Source: Candidatus Zhuqueibacterota bacterium
GTDB lineage: Bacteria; Zhuqueibacterota; Zhuqueibacteria; Residuimicrobiales; Krinioviventaceae
NCBI GenBank assembly: GCA_016934825.1
Contig: JAFGSB010000109.1
Location: forward strand, 1-64,000
DNA length: 64,000 nucleotides
Direction of reading: 5' to 3'
Part shown: one piece after another, positions 38,503 to 47,470 of the stretch
How positions within the stretch are numbered: position 1 is the stretch's first letter
Layout: each line of letters begins with the position of its first letter
Notes under the pieces: model-generated
Told to the model about the DNA's origin: nothing
Databases searched by the model: none
Seen by the model: the letters and a program-made list of their open reading frames with translations, nothing else
Made by a program: the position numbers and the translations under genes

Positions 38503-39336
38503 TTATTTTACAGCATATTTCTTATTTAATTTTTCCTTCATTTTTTCGAGATAATAATAAGGAACCTTGTTAATTCCAAGCATAATATCCGTACTTCTTG
38601 GTCCGTGACAATCGGAGCCTCCGGATACTAATAAATGATGATCTCCGGCAATTGTTAAAAAATGTTCTATATCACTTTGAACATGTTTGGGGTGAAATAT
38701 CTCAATACCGTCCAAGCCCAAATCCACAAGTTGAAAAATGATATCGTCGTTTAGATCTATTCCGGGATGAGCGACAAAGGCGAGTCCGCCCGCCTTTTGA
38801 ATGACTTCCATACCCTTTTCAGGGCTTAACGCTGGTTTGGGAACATAAGCGGCTTTATTTTCACCTAAATATTTCTCAAAAGCATCCCGAAATGAAAAAA
38901 CATATCCCTCTTCCAACAACACATCCGCTATATGCGGCCGGCCGATAACTCCGCCGTTCGACCTTAATTTTACCAATTCAAACGAAATTTTTATACCCAG
39001 ATCACCTAATCGGTTTATGATTTTTTTGGCCCTCTCTTCCCGAATGATGCGATTTTTTTCCACATATTCATTAATTAACCAAAAATCGGGGTCAAAATAG
39101 TATCCAAGCAGGTGAATCGTATACTCACCGATTTGGGTACTGATTTCAATACCCGGGATAATTTCCACTCCGTACTTTTCACCTGCCACCTTCGCCTGCA
39201 GATAATTTGAAATCGCGTCATGGTCTGTTATTGAAATGGCTTTTAATTTATACTCTTTCGCATATCGGACAATATCTTCAGGTGCCAACAAACCGTCGGA
39301 ATGGTTTGAATGAATATGTAAATCTATATAGTCCAC
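38503..39336 (-). CDS. PHP-domain phosphoesterase (TrpH/YciV-like)
   Basis: A 277-residue PHP-superfamily enzyme with DLHIHSNHSDG (metal His residues), ISITDHDAI, IPGIEIST, FVAHPGIDLND and SGGSDCHGPR, the set of metal ligands of the family. Relatives hydrolyse 5' or 3',5' phosphates of nucleotides and RNA (the YciV/RNase AM group). It has no signal peptide. It is not near the trp operon despite the historical TrpH name. Confidence 0.9.
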   Translation of the reverse strand: MDYIDLHIHSNHSDGLLAPEDIVRYAKEYKLKAISITDHDAISNYLQAKVAGEKYGVEIIPGIEISTQIGEYTIHLLGYYFDPDFWLINEYVEKNRIIREERAKKIINRLGDLGIKISFELVKLRSNGGVIGRPHIADVLLEEGYVFSFRDAFEKYLGENKAAYVPKPALSPEKGMEVIQKAGGLAFVAHPGIDLNDDIIFQLVDLGLDGIEIFHPKHVQSDIEHFLTIAGDHHLLVSGGSDCHGPRSTDIMLGINKVPYYYLEKMKEKLNKKYAVK

Positions 39337-39372
39337 ATAAAACCTGTAGATGGGTAATAACCTGTAAAAAAA

Positions 39373-40605
39373 TTAATCACTTTTCTTTTTTAACACAGCT
39401 TTGGAAACCCAAATACTGACCTCATAAAGAAGAATGAGCGGTCCTGCCAGCAATAACTGCGTGAATACATCGGGCGGCGTCAATACGGCGGCGGCAATAA
39501 ATATCATAACAATACCATAACGCCGGTTTTTTTGAAGAAACTGGGGGGTGAGTAATCCTATTTTGGTTAAAAAATATGATAACACCGGCAGTTCAAAGAC
39601 AACACCAAACACAAGTATGATCGTCACGATAAAACCAAGATATTTGCCAATAGTAATATTTGCCGCTAAAAAATCCGTTTGAAAACCTAACAGAAATTTC
39701 ATACCGAATGGTATAATAATAAAACTGGCGAAAGCGGCGCCGGTTACAAAGCAAAGCGTCGTAAAAAAAGCGATATGCGGAACATATTTTTTTTCTTTCT
39801 CATAAAGACCCGGAACGACAAATTGCCAGAATTGATACGCAATATAAGGAAAAGCAAAAACAACTCCGGCCCATAACGACACTTTTATATATATCATAAA
39901 TCCTTCGGTAGGAGCGAGAAAAATCAGTTTTAAATCTTCGGGCCCGAGACTGCGTAAAAAAGTGATAATTTCTTTTGAAAAAATATAACTGACAATTGAA
40001 GTGAGCATAACCGCGATCAGACTGCGAATGATTGTCCATCGTAATTCTTCCAGATGATCCAAAAACGGCATCTTTTTTTCTTTATTTGGCGATTTTTTCT
40101 TTTTGGGGGACGCCGATTTGGATTCAGATTCGTTGTCTTCATTCTCTGCCGTGTCGTCATCAACCTTATCTTTTGCCGTTTTTGACTTTTCCCCTGCCGG
40201 TTTCGTTTCAGATTTATGCTGTTTCACATAGTCGTTACTGTTTTCATATTGGTCCCCTTCGTAGGGATACTCATCGGGATGATGCTCATATTCGGTATTA
40301 TTATAATCCGTCACAGTATGTTCCGGCTCTGTACCTTCTTTTTTGGCATCCTGATCATCTTTGCCGGATTTCTTTGTCCGCTTTGATTTCGCTCCATCCT
40401 GTTTGGAATCCTGTTGAAACCCGGATGACCCGGTTCCCGTCGTTTTGTCACCTGATTTTTGCTTTTTAGGTCTGTCAGTATTTTGAGCGTTTGTTTTAGT
40501 ACTTTTTTTACGGGCTGAACTCTTTTCCTGGTCGGGCCCTTTGCCGGTTTCTTTATTGGACTCGGGGTCTTTGGGTTCTTCTGAAATATTATTTGTGTCT
40601 TTCAT
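39373..40605 (-). CDS. tatC: TatC with a long disordered N-terminal extension
   Basis: Sec-independent (Tat) translocase core protein, 410 residues. Residues 179-410 are a complete TatC: MPFLDHLEELRWTIIRS, the periplasmic EGFMIYIKVSLWAG, six hydrophobic segments, and PPDVFTQLLLAGP. This part alone (232 residues) is the normal TatC length. Residues 1-178 are almost free of hydrophobic residues and dominated by Lys, Asp, Glu, Ser, Thr and Gln, so probably disordered and cytosolic. The frame is open throughout, and the internal ATG at 40071 has no clear Shine-Dalgarno. No tatA lies in the window. Confidence 0.9.
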   Translation of the reverse strand: MKDTNNISEEPKDPESNKETGKGPDQEKSSARKKSTKTNAQNTDRPKKQKSGDKTTGTGSSGFQQDSKQDGAKSKRTKKSGKDDQDAKKEGTEPEHTVTDYNNTEYEHHPDEYPYEGDQYENSNDYVKQHKSETKPAGEKSKTAKDKVDDDTAENEDNESESKSASPKKKKSPNKEKKMPFLDHLEELRWTIIRSLIAVMLTSIVSYIFSKEIITFLRSLGPEDLKLIFLAPTEGFMIYIKVSLWAGVVFAFPYIAYQFWQFVVPGLYEKEKKYVPHIAFFTTLCFVTGAAFASFIIIPFGMKFLLGFQTDFLAANITIGKYLGFIVTIILVFGVVFELPVLSYFLTKIGLLTPQFLQKNRRYGIVMIFIAAAVLTPPDVFTQLLLAGPLILLYEVSIWVSKAVLKKKSD

Positions 40606-40637
40606 CTCTTTCTCAAGGGTATTTTTAATTTCTGTTC

Positions 40638-40675
40638 AAAAAACAGCCTCTTACAATCTATAAATATAAGAGGCT
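40638..40675 (-). terminator. rnf operon terminator
   Basis: On the minus strand AGCCTCTTA pairs perfectly with TAAGAGGCT (plus 40667-40675 and 40645-40653), then G and six T (40638-40643). It lies 65 bp after the rnfA stop and before tatC. Confidence 0.85.
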
Positions 40676-40739
40676 AAATTATTAAAAATCTATGTCAATA
40701 TCAAGGAAATAAAATTTTGAACATCCTGATCAATATAAT

Positions 40740-41369
40740 TTAAAGTTTTAAACCGGAGAAACCAAGAAAAGCGATTGCCATGAGTCCGGCCATAATAAAT
40801 GCGATCGGTATGCCCCGCATTGATTTGGGCACATCGGCCAGCTCCAATTTTTCGCGTATTCCGGCCATCAGGACCAGGGCTATTGTGAAACCAATCCCCG
40901 CCGAAAGACCATTCACAATACTTTCAATAAATAAATAATTTTCATCAATATTCAAAAGAGAAACGCCCAGTATTGCGCAATTTGTCGTAATTAAAGGCAG
41001 ATAAATCCCGAGAGATTTATATAAAGCAGGGCTGGTTTTTTGTATTACCATTTCCACAAATTGCACTAACGATGCGATGACCAAAATGAACGCAATGGTC
41101 TTTAAAAACGTTAAATCCGGCGGCGCCGATAATGAAAATAATTTGTAAAATATATTTGCCTCAATCGGAGCAAGAAGATAATTATATATTAACCACGTCA
41201 CCGTAGAGGCCAATGTCATAACAAAAGTGACCGCCGCTCCCATCCCTACAGCGGAATCAAGCTGTTTGGATACGCCAATATACGGGCATATACCCAGAAA
41301 TCTTGCAAAAATAAAATTATTAATAAAAATAGAACCGATAGATATGATGAATAAACTTTTTAATTCCAT
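40740..41369 (-). CDS. rnfA: Rnf electron transport complex subunit A
   Basis: A 209-residue integral membrane protein of about six helices: FIISIGSIFINNFIFARFLGICPYIGVSK, TTNCAILGVSLLNI and GIPIAFIMAGLMAIAFLGF. RnfA and RnfE are inverted homologues that share the Cys-containing motif CPyIG / CPTLAV bridging an iron-sulfur site. It is the last gene of the cluster; in many genomes rnfB comes next, but here it does not. Confidence 0.95.
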   Translation of the reverse strand: MELKSLFIISIGSIFINNFIFARFLGICPYIGVSKQLDSAVGMGAAVTFVMTLASTVTWLIYNYLLAPIEANIFYKLFSLSAPPDLTFLKTIAFILVIASLVQFVEMVIQKTSPALYKSLGIYLPLITTNCAILGVSLLNIDENYLFIESIVNGLSAGIGFTIALVLMAGIREKLELADVPKSMRGIPIAFIMAGLMAIAFLGFSGLKL

Positions 41370-41395
41370 TTTATCCTCTTTACTGAAAACGGATA

Positions 41396-41995
41396 TTAAT
41401 TGTTTTGACGACGATTTTCAAGCCAGTTAAAAAAGCCCAGTACAAAACCTATTGTTAAAAAGGCTCCGGGCGGTAAAATCATGATCAAGACGGGTTCAAA
41501 ATGCGCGCCAAGCATGGGTAATCCAAACAGACTTCCGTTGCCCAACAACTCCCGTATGACACCCAATAACATCAATGCAAGTGTAAATCCGATCCCCATG
41601 CCAAGCCCGTCCAAAAATGAAAGACCGGCATTATTTTTACCGGCATAGGCCTCAGCCCGGCCCAGGATGATGCAGTTTACAACAATTAAGGGAACAAAAA
41701 TTCCCAGAGACTTGTGCAATGCAGGGAAAAACCCGGCCATGGAGAGATCGATCATTGTAACAAAAGTTGCGATAACTACGATATAAATAGGGATACGAAT
41801 TTTCGGCGGAACACTTTTTCTGATCAGCGAAATAATAACATTCGAACAAACAAGAACAAAAGTCGCCGCAAGCCCCATACCCAATCCGTTTTCTACTGAA
41901 TTACTGACAGCAAGTGTCGGACATAAACCCAATGCTTGCTTAAAAACCGGATTTTCCGCATAAATTCCTTTTGAAAACTCTTTAAATGCAGACAT
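41396..41995 (-). CDS. rnfE: Rnf electron transport complex subunit E
   Basis: A 199-residue membrane protein homologous to NqrD: ENPVFKQALGLCPTLAVSNSVENGLGMG, VNCIILGRAEAYAG and GNGSLFG. Six hydrophobic segments. It pairs with RnfA in the membrane core. Confidence 0.95.
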   Translation of the reverse strand: MSAFKEFSKGIYAENPVFKQALGLCPTLAVSNSVENGLGMGLAATFVLVCSNVIISLIRKSVPPKIRIPIYIVVIATFVTMIDLSMAGFFPALHKSLGIFVPLIVVNCIILGRAEAYAGKNNAGLSFLDGLGMGIGFTLALMLLGVIRELLGNGSLFGLPMLGAHFEPVLIMILPPGAFLTIGFVLGFFNWLENRRQNN

Positions 41996-42045
41996 TCTTT
42001 CCTCAAATTGTATAATTATTTTTAGTACTGTTAAGCAATTGAAAA

Positions 42046-42621
42046 CTAATTTGTTTCTTTTAACTGCTTTAACAAATCTTCGTAACCGGCAACAATAGAA
42101 TTTGTTACGGCGCGCGACGATATTGTCGCTCCGGTTATACTCTGTATTTCCCCCCCGTCCTTATCGACTGCCAGGTTCTTTGCAGACTTGCCGATAAATT
42201 GTTTTTGAACCCAGGTAAGCGACTCTCCGTACCTGATTTCTTCAATTCTCGTTCCAAGGCCCGGGGTTTCAGTTTGAGAGAGAACCTGAATACCGATAAT
42301 ATTACCCGTCGAATCCACCCCAACAATGGATTCGATATCGCTGGAATAACCCCTGCCGCTTGTTAAAAAGGCATATCCCACCAGATTCGATTTGGTTGTA
42401 TCCATATAGCCGGAATAATATAATACTTTATCATTTCCTTTCACATCATATATTGCATTTAAATCTGCTCCCGGCAGTGCAACCGATTTTGCCGCGTTCA
42501 ATGCTTCCTGCTTTTTCAATTCAATACGCGGTTTGGTTACCGAATAAACAGCAGCCAACGCGGTTGCCGCAATCGTCGTGATGAGCATGAGTATACTACT
42601 TAATTTCAATATATCTTTCAT
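42046..42621 (-). CDS. rnfG: Rnf electron transport complex subunit G
   Basis: 191 residues from the ATG at 42621, with GGAGG about ten bases ahead; the longer frame is not needed. It has one N-terminal membrane helix (ILMLITTIAATALAAVY) and a periplasmic FMN-binding domain. The covalent flavin motif SITGATISS (residues 161-169) is attacked by ApbE; here the acceptor position is a serine. The start overlaps the rnfD stop by 4 bp. Confidence 0.94.
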   Translation of the reverse strand: MKDILKLSSILMLITTIAATALAAVYSVTKPRIELKKQEALNAAKSVALPGADLNAIYDVKGNDKVLYYSGYMDTTKSNLVGYAFLTSGRGYSSDIESIVGVDSTGNIIGIQVLSQTETPGLGTRIEEIRYGESLTWVQKQFIGKSAKNLAVDKDGGEIQSITGATISSRAVTNSIVAGYEDLLKQLKETN

Positions 42622-43652
42622 TTCTTGTTTGCTCCTCCAAATACCCGGGGCTTTGTCCAACGATCAAGCATAGGGGTTAATAAATTCATTAACAGTATGG
42701 AATATGAAACACCTTCGGGATAACCGCCAATCTGACGAATTAATACCGTGATAATCCCGCATCCGATCCCAAAGAATATTCTGCCCCGGAATGTAACTGG
42801 TGAAGTGACCATATCCGTTGCCATAAAAAAAGCGCCCAGGATCAAGCCGCCGGAAAAAATGTGGAACAGGACAAACCCGCTAAACAGTCCATCCTTCCCG
42901 CCGAATACCCAGCTTAACAACGCAACCGTTCCGATATAACTGAAAGGTATTTTCCAGCCAATATACCGCTTGTACATTAAAAAAGCTGCGCCTATCAACA
43001 GTAAAAATACGGAGGTTTCTCCCAGACAGCCGCCAACATTACCCCAAAACAGATTGCCGATCGAATCGGACAATTCAAGAATCGCCTGTTTATATACGTT
43101 AACTTTTTCAATTGAATATTGCGATTGATTTTGTAAAATATCTTTAGCGGTTTTCAAAACTTCCAAAGGTGTAGGACTTGTGATGATATCTATACCTGAT
43201 ATTTTGCCGCTATGCGGCACGCCTGTAAAATTCCGCATGTGTGTCGGCCACGAGGCCAAAAGAAAAGCACGCCCTAACAGGGCTGGATTCATCGGGTTGA
43301 AACCCAAACCGCCAAACACAAATTTTCCCACAGCAATAGCAAAAAAAGAGCCTACTGCAGGCATCCATAATGGGACCTGGACAGAAACATTATATGCAAG
43401 CAACAAACCCGTTAATAACGCACTGCCGTCATTTATTGTTAACGGTTTTTTCATCAGTTTACAAAGTATCCCCTCGGTGGCAATAGCGGAAACGATCCCT
43501 ATAATAATAATGTAAAGCGCACGCAATCCGAAAAAATAAACAGCGCCCACTGCTGCGGGTAATAACGCCAGACTTACGGAATACATTATTTTAGGAATTG
43601 ACTCCTGGTCATATATATGAGGAGAACTGGATACAAAAAAATTTTTTTCCAT
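42618..43652 (-). CDS. rnfD: Rnf electron transport complex subunit D
   Basis: A 344-residue polytopic protein related to NqrB, carrying covalent FMN at the Thr of ITSPTPL (Thr161). FGGLGFNPMNPALLGRAFLLASWP and NDGSALLTGLLLAYN are family-typical. It helps couple electron flow to ion translocation. Confidence 0.95.
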   Translation of the reverse strand: MEKNFFVSSSPHIYDQESIPKIMYSVSLALLPAAVGAVYFFGLRALYIIIIGIVSAIATEGILCKLMKKPLTINDGSALLTGLLLAYNVSVQVPLWMPAVGSFFAIAVGKFVFGGLGFNPMNPALLGRAFLLASWPTHMRNFTGVPHSGKISGIDIITSPTPLEVLKTAKDILQNQSQYSIEKVNVYKQAILELSDSIGNLFWGNVGGCLGETSVFLLLIGAAFLMYKRYIGWKIPFSYIGTVALLSWVFGGKDGLFSGFVLFHIFSGGLILGAFFMATDMVTSPVTFRGRIFFGIGCGIITVLIRQIGGYPEGVSYSILLMNLLTPMLDRWTKPRVFGGANKK

Positions 43653-43688
43653 CAGGATTTACTCGTTAGATACTCGTTAATAATCTTG

Positions 43689-45032
43689 CTAACTCGCTTT
43701 TTTAATTTGTTTAGCGACCTGCATTTTTCCATATTTTATTAAATGAACCAGATTTATGTGGGCAGGACATACATAGGCACAGGAACCGCATTCAATACAA
43801 TCCAAAATATTATAATTTTTAGCGTCCTCAATGTGGTCATTTTTCACAAAAGCGCCAAGCAATTTAGGCATAAGGCCCATCGGGCAGACATCTATACATC
43901 TGGCGCAGGATATACAAACAGATTCCGCACAACGCCTGCTCTCTTTTTCATCCAAAACCAGCAATCCCGATGTCCCTTTAATAACCGGGGCATCCATAGA
44001 AGACTGCGCCAAACCCATCATCGGACCGCCCATTATAATTTTACCCGCATGATCCTGTATACCGCCACAATAATCCAACAAAAAAGAGAACGGCGTGCCG
44101 ATACGGGTAAGAACATTTTTGGTTTCATTCATTCCTTTACCCGTTACGGTAACAATTCGTTCTACAAGAGGACGTTTACTGGCAACAGCGTCAAAGACAG
44201 CGGCGGCCGTTCCAACATTTTGAACGACACAACCCACATCCATCGGCAGTCCGCCGCTTGGAACAGAACGACCCGTTACAGCCTTTATGAGCTGTTTCTC
44301 GGCACCCTGAGGATATTTCACTTTTAAGGAAATAACTTCAAAAGGTAATTTTAATTCAGCCACTAACCGCTGCATTACCAAAATGGCATCCGATTTATTT
44401 TTTTCGATGCCGATAACCGCACGTGATGCCCCAAGTAAATGTAATATTATTTGCATACCCAGCAGAATTTTTTTGGGGTCCTCTAACATCAGCCGGTGAT
44501 CGGATGTTAAATAGGGTTCACATTCAACACCGTTTAAAATAAAGGTATTTATCGGTTTGTCAGGGGGAGGACTCAGCTTGACATGTGTGGGAAAAGTCGC
44601 GCCACCCATTCCGGCAAGACCGGCCGCCTGTATTCTGGACAGCATTTCCTTTTTATCCAGTTCGAGATAATTTTCCTCGTACCCGATTCCCGGAACCCAC
44701 TTGTCTTCACCATCACTTTCAATGACCACGGACAAAACACCGGGTCCCAAAGGATGCGGGCGCTGTTCAATTGCGGTTACCGTCCCGGAGATTGAAGCAT
44801 GTGAAGGAACGGATACAAAACCGGTACTCTCACAAACGGGTTGTCCTGCAAGAACCGTATCCCCTTTTTCAACAACCGGTTTGGCCGGCGCCCCGATGTG
44901 TTGCTGTACAGGGATAATAACCATTGAAGGTAAGGGGCATTTTTCTATTGCCTTTTTTTCTGTTTCATGCTTATGTTCAGGTGGATGTATTCCACCGGAA
45001 AAAGATTTTGATTTTAAAAGTCCCAAAACCAC
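43689..45032 (-). CDS. rnfC: Rnf electron transport complex subunit C
   Basis: A 447-residue NADH-side subunit with a barrel-sandwich N-terminus, a flavin/NADH region (GMGGATFPTHVKLSPP, NGVECEPYLTSDHRLM) and two [4Fe-4S] motifs near the C-terminus, CISCARCIDVCP and CIECGSCAYVCP. The iron-sulfur motifs separate Rnf from Nqr (NqrA lacks them). Start: GTG at 45032 touches its own ribosome-binding site, so the TTG at 45026, with GGAG five bases ahead, may be the real one. Confidence 0.95.
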   Translation of the reverse strand: MVLGLLKSKSFSGGIHPPEHKHETEKKAIEKCPLPSMVIIPVQQHIGAPAKPVVEKGDTVLAGQPVCESTGFVSVPSHASISGTVTAIEQRPHPLGPGVLSVVIESDGEDKWVPGIGYEENYLELDKKEMLSRIQAAGLAGMGGATFPTHVKLSPPPDKPINTFILNGVECEPYLTSDHRLMLEDPKKILLGMQIILHLLGASRAVIGIEKNKSDAILVMQRLVAELKLPFEVISLKVKYPQGAEKQLIKAVTGRSVPSGGLPMDVGCVVQNVGTAAAVFDAVASKRPLVERIVTVTGKGMNETKNVLTRIGTPFSFLLDYCGGIQDHAGKIIMGGPMMGLAQSSMDAPVIKGTSGLLVLDEKESRRCAESVCISCARCIDVCPMGLMPKLLGAFVKNDHIEDAKNYNILDCIECGSCAYVCPAHINLVHLIKYGKMQVAKQIKKAS

Positions 45033-45136
45033 TCCGTATACTTTTCTGATTTGAAAAAATATTAAAAATAAATTATGGGCTGGATGATTTAATCATTCGA
45101 AGCAATCGGATGAAAATATGTATATAATAAAAAAAT

Positions 45137-45583
45137 CTATTTAAGTTGATTTAATTCATCAATAAATTCTTGTTTTGCCTGAAAATTTCTGTATACTGAA
45201 GCAAATCTTACATACGCAACTTCATCCAATTCCTTTAAAGCATCCATGACCATTTCGCCAACTTTACTGGATTCTACCTCTTCAAGTCCCTGATCGCGTA
45301 AATCATATTCAATTTTTGTCACAATTTGTTCAATTGTTGTCACCGAAATGGGGCGTTTAATACAGGCAACCTGAACACTTTTAAAAAGTTTGTTTCTGTC
45401 GAATTCTTCCCGTCTACTATCCTGCTTTATGATCAATAATGGAATTTCATCAATTTGTTCGCGGGTAGTATAACGGCGTTTACACTTAATACATTCACGA
45501 CGCCTTCGAATGGTTCGCCCTCCATCCCGGGTGCGTGAGTCAATAACTTTCGTATCATGATAATTACAAAAAGGACATCTCAT
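45137..45583 (-). CDS. nrdR: Transcriptional repressor NrdR
   Basis: 148 residues: an N-terminal zinc ribbon (CPFC and later CIKC) and an ATP-cone domain (LLIIKQDSRREEFDRNKLFKSV). It senses dATP/ATP and represses ribonucleotide reductase genes, which are not in this window. It often stands beside glyA, as here. Confidence 0.95.
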   Translation of the reverse strand: MRCPFCNYHDTKVIDSRTRDGGRTIRRRRECIKCKRRYTTREQIDEIPLLIIKQDSRREEFDRNKLFKSVQVACIKRPISVTTIEQIVTKIEYDLRDQGLEEVESSKVGEMVMDALKELDEVAYVRFASVYRNFQAKQEFIDELNQLK

Positions 45584-45635
45584 GTTACATCAAATTCTAT
45601 TAAATTAAACCTTTATTATAGAGGTTTAAAAGATG

Positions 45636-46928
45636 TTACATTTTATAAAGAGGAAACCGGTCACATAATTCGATGACCTGATTTTTGACTTTTGTTTTCA
45701 CGGAATCATTATTTATATCAAGTAATACCCTGTCTATCATTTCCGCAATTTGAGTCATTTCCTCTTCTTTCATACCGCGTGTTGTTAATGCCGGTGTACC
45801 AACTCGAATTCCACTGGTTACGAACGGACTTTGATCATCAAACGGGACCATATTTTTATTTACAGTTATACCGGCTTGTTCAAGAGCTTTTTCACTTTCT
45901 TTTCCGGTCAAACCATGATTTCTCAGGTCAACAAGCATTAAATGTGTATCCGTTCCGCCGGAAACGATATTATAATTCCGGTCTTGCAATGCTTTAGCCA
46001 GCGCCTTGGCGTTTTTTATCACCTGCCGTGAGTATTCTACAAAATCATCCTGTAATGCCTCCTTAAAAGCGACAGCTTTGGCGGCAATCACATGCATGAG
46101 CGGACCTCCCTGAAAACCGGGGAAAACATTGGAATCCACTATTTCCGAAAAAAGTTTGGTACGGCCTTTTGGGGTTTTAATACCCAGATCATTCTCTCCA
46201 TCTTTGCCGATTAAAATCATCCCGCCCCGGGGTCCGCGAAGGGTTTTATGCGTCGTCGTGGTTACAAAATGGCAGTGTTCCAGGGGACTTTTAATCAAAC
46301 CCGCCGCGATCAAACCGGCAGGATGGGCTATATCCGACATAAGTTTGGCATTTACTTTATCCGCGATTTCACGAAAGGCTTTATAATCAATCTCACGTGA
46401 GTAAGCGCTTGCGCCGGTAATGATTAGTTTTGGCCTTTCCTTTAAAACAATTTTCTCCACCTGGTTCATGTCGATATAGCCGGATTTATCCACTCCATAA
46501 TGGATCATATTAAAAAAACGACCGGAAAAATTGACAGGGCTTCCATGGGTCAAATGACCGCCATGTGATAAATCCATACCCATGACCTTATCGCCATATT
46601 TGATATAACTAAAGTACGCGGCCATATTTGCCTGTGATCCTGAGTGCGGCTGGACGTTCGCATAATCGGCATTGAATAATTTTTTGGCCCTCTCTCTGGC
46701 CAGGTCCTCGGCAATATCAACAAATTCACATCCGCCATAATATCGTTTTGCCGGATAACCTTCCGCATACTTGTTGGTCATAACCTGACCCATTGCCTGC
46801 AGAACCTGCACGCTGACAAAATTTTCCGATGCAATGAGTTCAAGCTTTTGGTTCTGCCTTTCGGTTTCCTTTTGTATCGCCTGATAGACTTCAGGATCAA
46901 AATCTTTTAACTGTAACGCTTTATTCAT
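45636..46928 (-). CDS. glyA: Serine hydroxymethyltransferase
   Basis: Converts serine and tetrahydrofolate to glycine and methylene-THF. A 430-residue fold-type I PLP enzyme with the PLP lysine in [36 protein letters not shown] and [13 protein letters not shown]. It follows rpiB by 8 bp. Confidence 0.97.
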   Translation of the reverse strand: MNKALQLKDFDPEVYQAIQKETERQNQKLELIASENFVSVQVLQAMGQVMTNKYAEGYPAKRYYGGCEFVDIAEDLARERAKKLFNADYANVQPHSGSQANMAAYFSYIKYGDKVMGMDLSHGGHLTHGSPVNFSGRFFNMIHYGVDKSGYIDMNQVEKIVLKERPKLIITGASAYSREIDYKAFREIADKVNAKLMSDIAHPAGLIAAGLIKSPLEHCHFVTTTTHKTLRGPRGGMILIGKDGENDLGIKTPKGRTKLFSEIVDSNVFPGFQGGPLMHVIAAKAVAFKEALQDDFVEYSRQVIKNAKALAKALQDRNYNIVSGGTDTHLMLVDLRNHGLTGKESEKALEQAGITVNKNMVPFDDQSPFVTSGIRVGTPALTTRGMKEEEMTQIAEMIDRVLLDINNDSVKTKVKNQVIELCDRFPLYKM

Positions 46929-46936
46929 ATTTCATC

Positions 46937-47377
46937 TCATTTCCCTGTTAAATCATGAATTTTTTTAACCCGGTCGGCGTGGCGGCCTCCTTCAAACTCA
47001 GTTTCTAAAAATACTGCGATCATTTTTTCCGCTTCTTCCGATGAAGTGGTGCGCCCTCCCATGGCAAGTATATTCGCATTATTATGTTTGCGGGCCATTT
47101 TCGCCATATATTCCGAACAACAAAGAGCCGCGCGAATTCCTTTTATTTTATTTGCGGTTATTGAAATTCCAATTCCCGTACCGCATATTAATATACCCCA
47201 TTCATTCTCACCGGCGACGATACTTTTGGCAACTTTGACCGCATAATCAGGATAATCAGCATTTTCATTGCTAAAACAACCAAAATCCCTGACTTTTATA
47301 TCCATTTTTTCAAGATATTCTTTGACTTTTTCCTTTAACTCATAACCTGCGTGATCGGCACCAACTGCAATCGACAT
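46937..47377 (-). CDS. rpiB: Ribose-5-phosphate isomerase B
   Basis: 146 residues. VGADHAGYELK, CGTGIGISITANKIKGIRAALC (active-site Cys) and ARKHNNANILAMGGR identify the RpiB/LacAB family. It links pentose phosphates; ribulose 5-phosphate is also the substrate of KdsD elsewhere in the window. Confidence 0.95.
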   Translation of the reverse strand: MSIAVGADHAGYELKEKVKEYLEKMDIKVRDFGCFSNENADYPDYAVKVAKSIVAGENEWGILICGTGIGISITANKIKGIRAALCCSEYMAKMARKHNNANILAMGGRTTSSEEAEKMIAVFLETEFEGGRHADRVKKIHDLTGK

Positions 47378-47410
47378 TAAAAAACTCCGTAGAATTTAAG
47401 TATACAAGTT

Positions 47411-47442
47411 TATAAATAAATTGGAGGGCTTTCACCCTCCAA
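47411..47442 (-). terminator. Terminator after the TPR lipoprotein gene
   Basis: TTGGAGGG (47421-47428) and CCCTCCAA (47435-47442) form a perfect 8-bp stem with a 6-nt loop, followed on the minus strand by a T-rich tract (47411-47420). It separates the TPR gene from rpiB-glyA-nrdR. Confidence 0.7.
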
Positions 47443-47470
47443 TATAAAAGTCGGGGACATTTTCAGGTGG

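Noticed and set aside
45063-45105. ATGATTTAATCAT palindrome before rnfC as terminator
   Set aside because: The stem is AT-only and no T run follows; it may be an operator but nothing supports that.
46929-46936. Glycine riboswitch before glyA
   Set aside because: Only eight bases separate rpiB from glyA, leaving no room for an aptamer.
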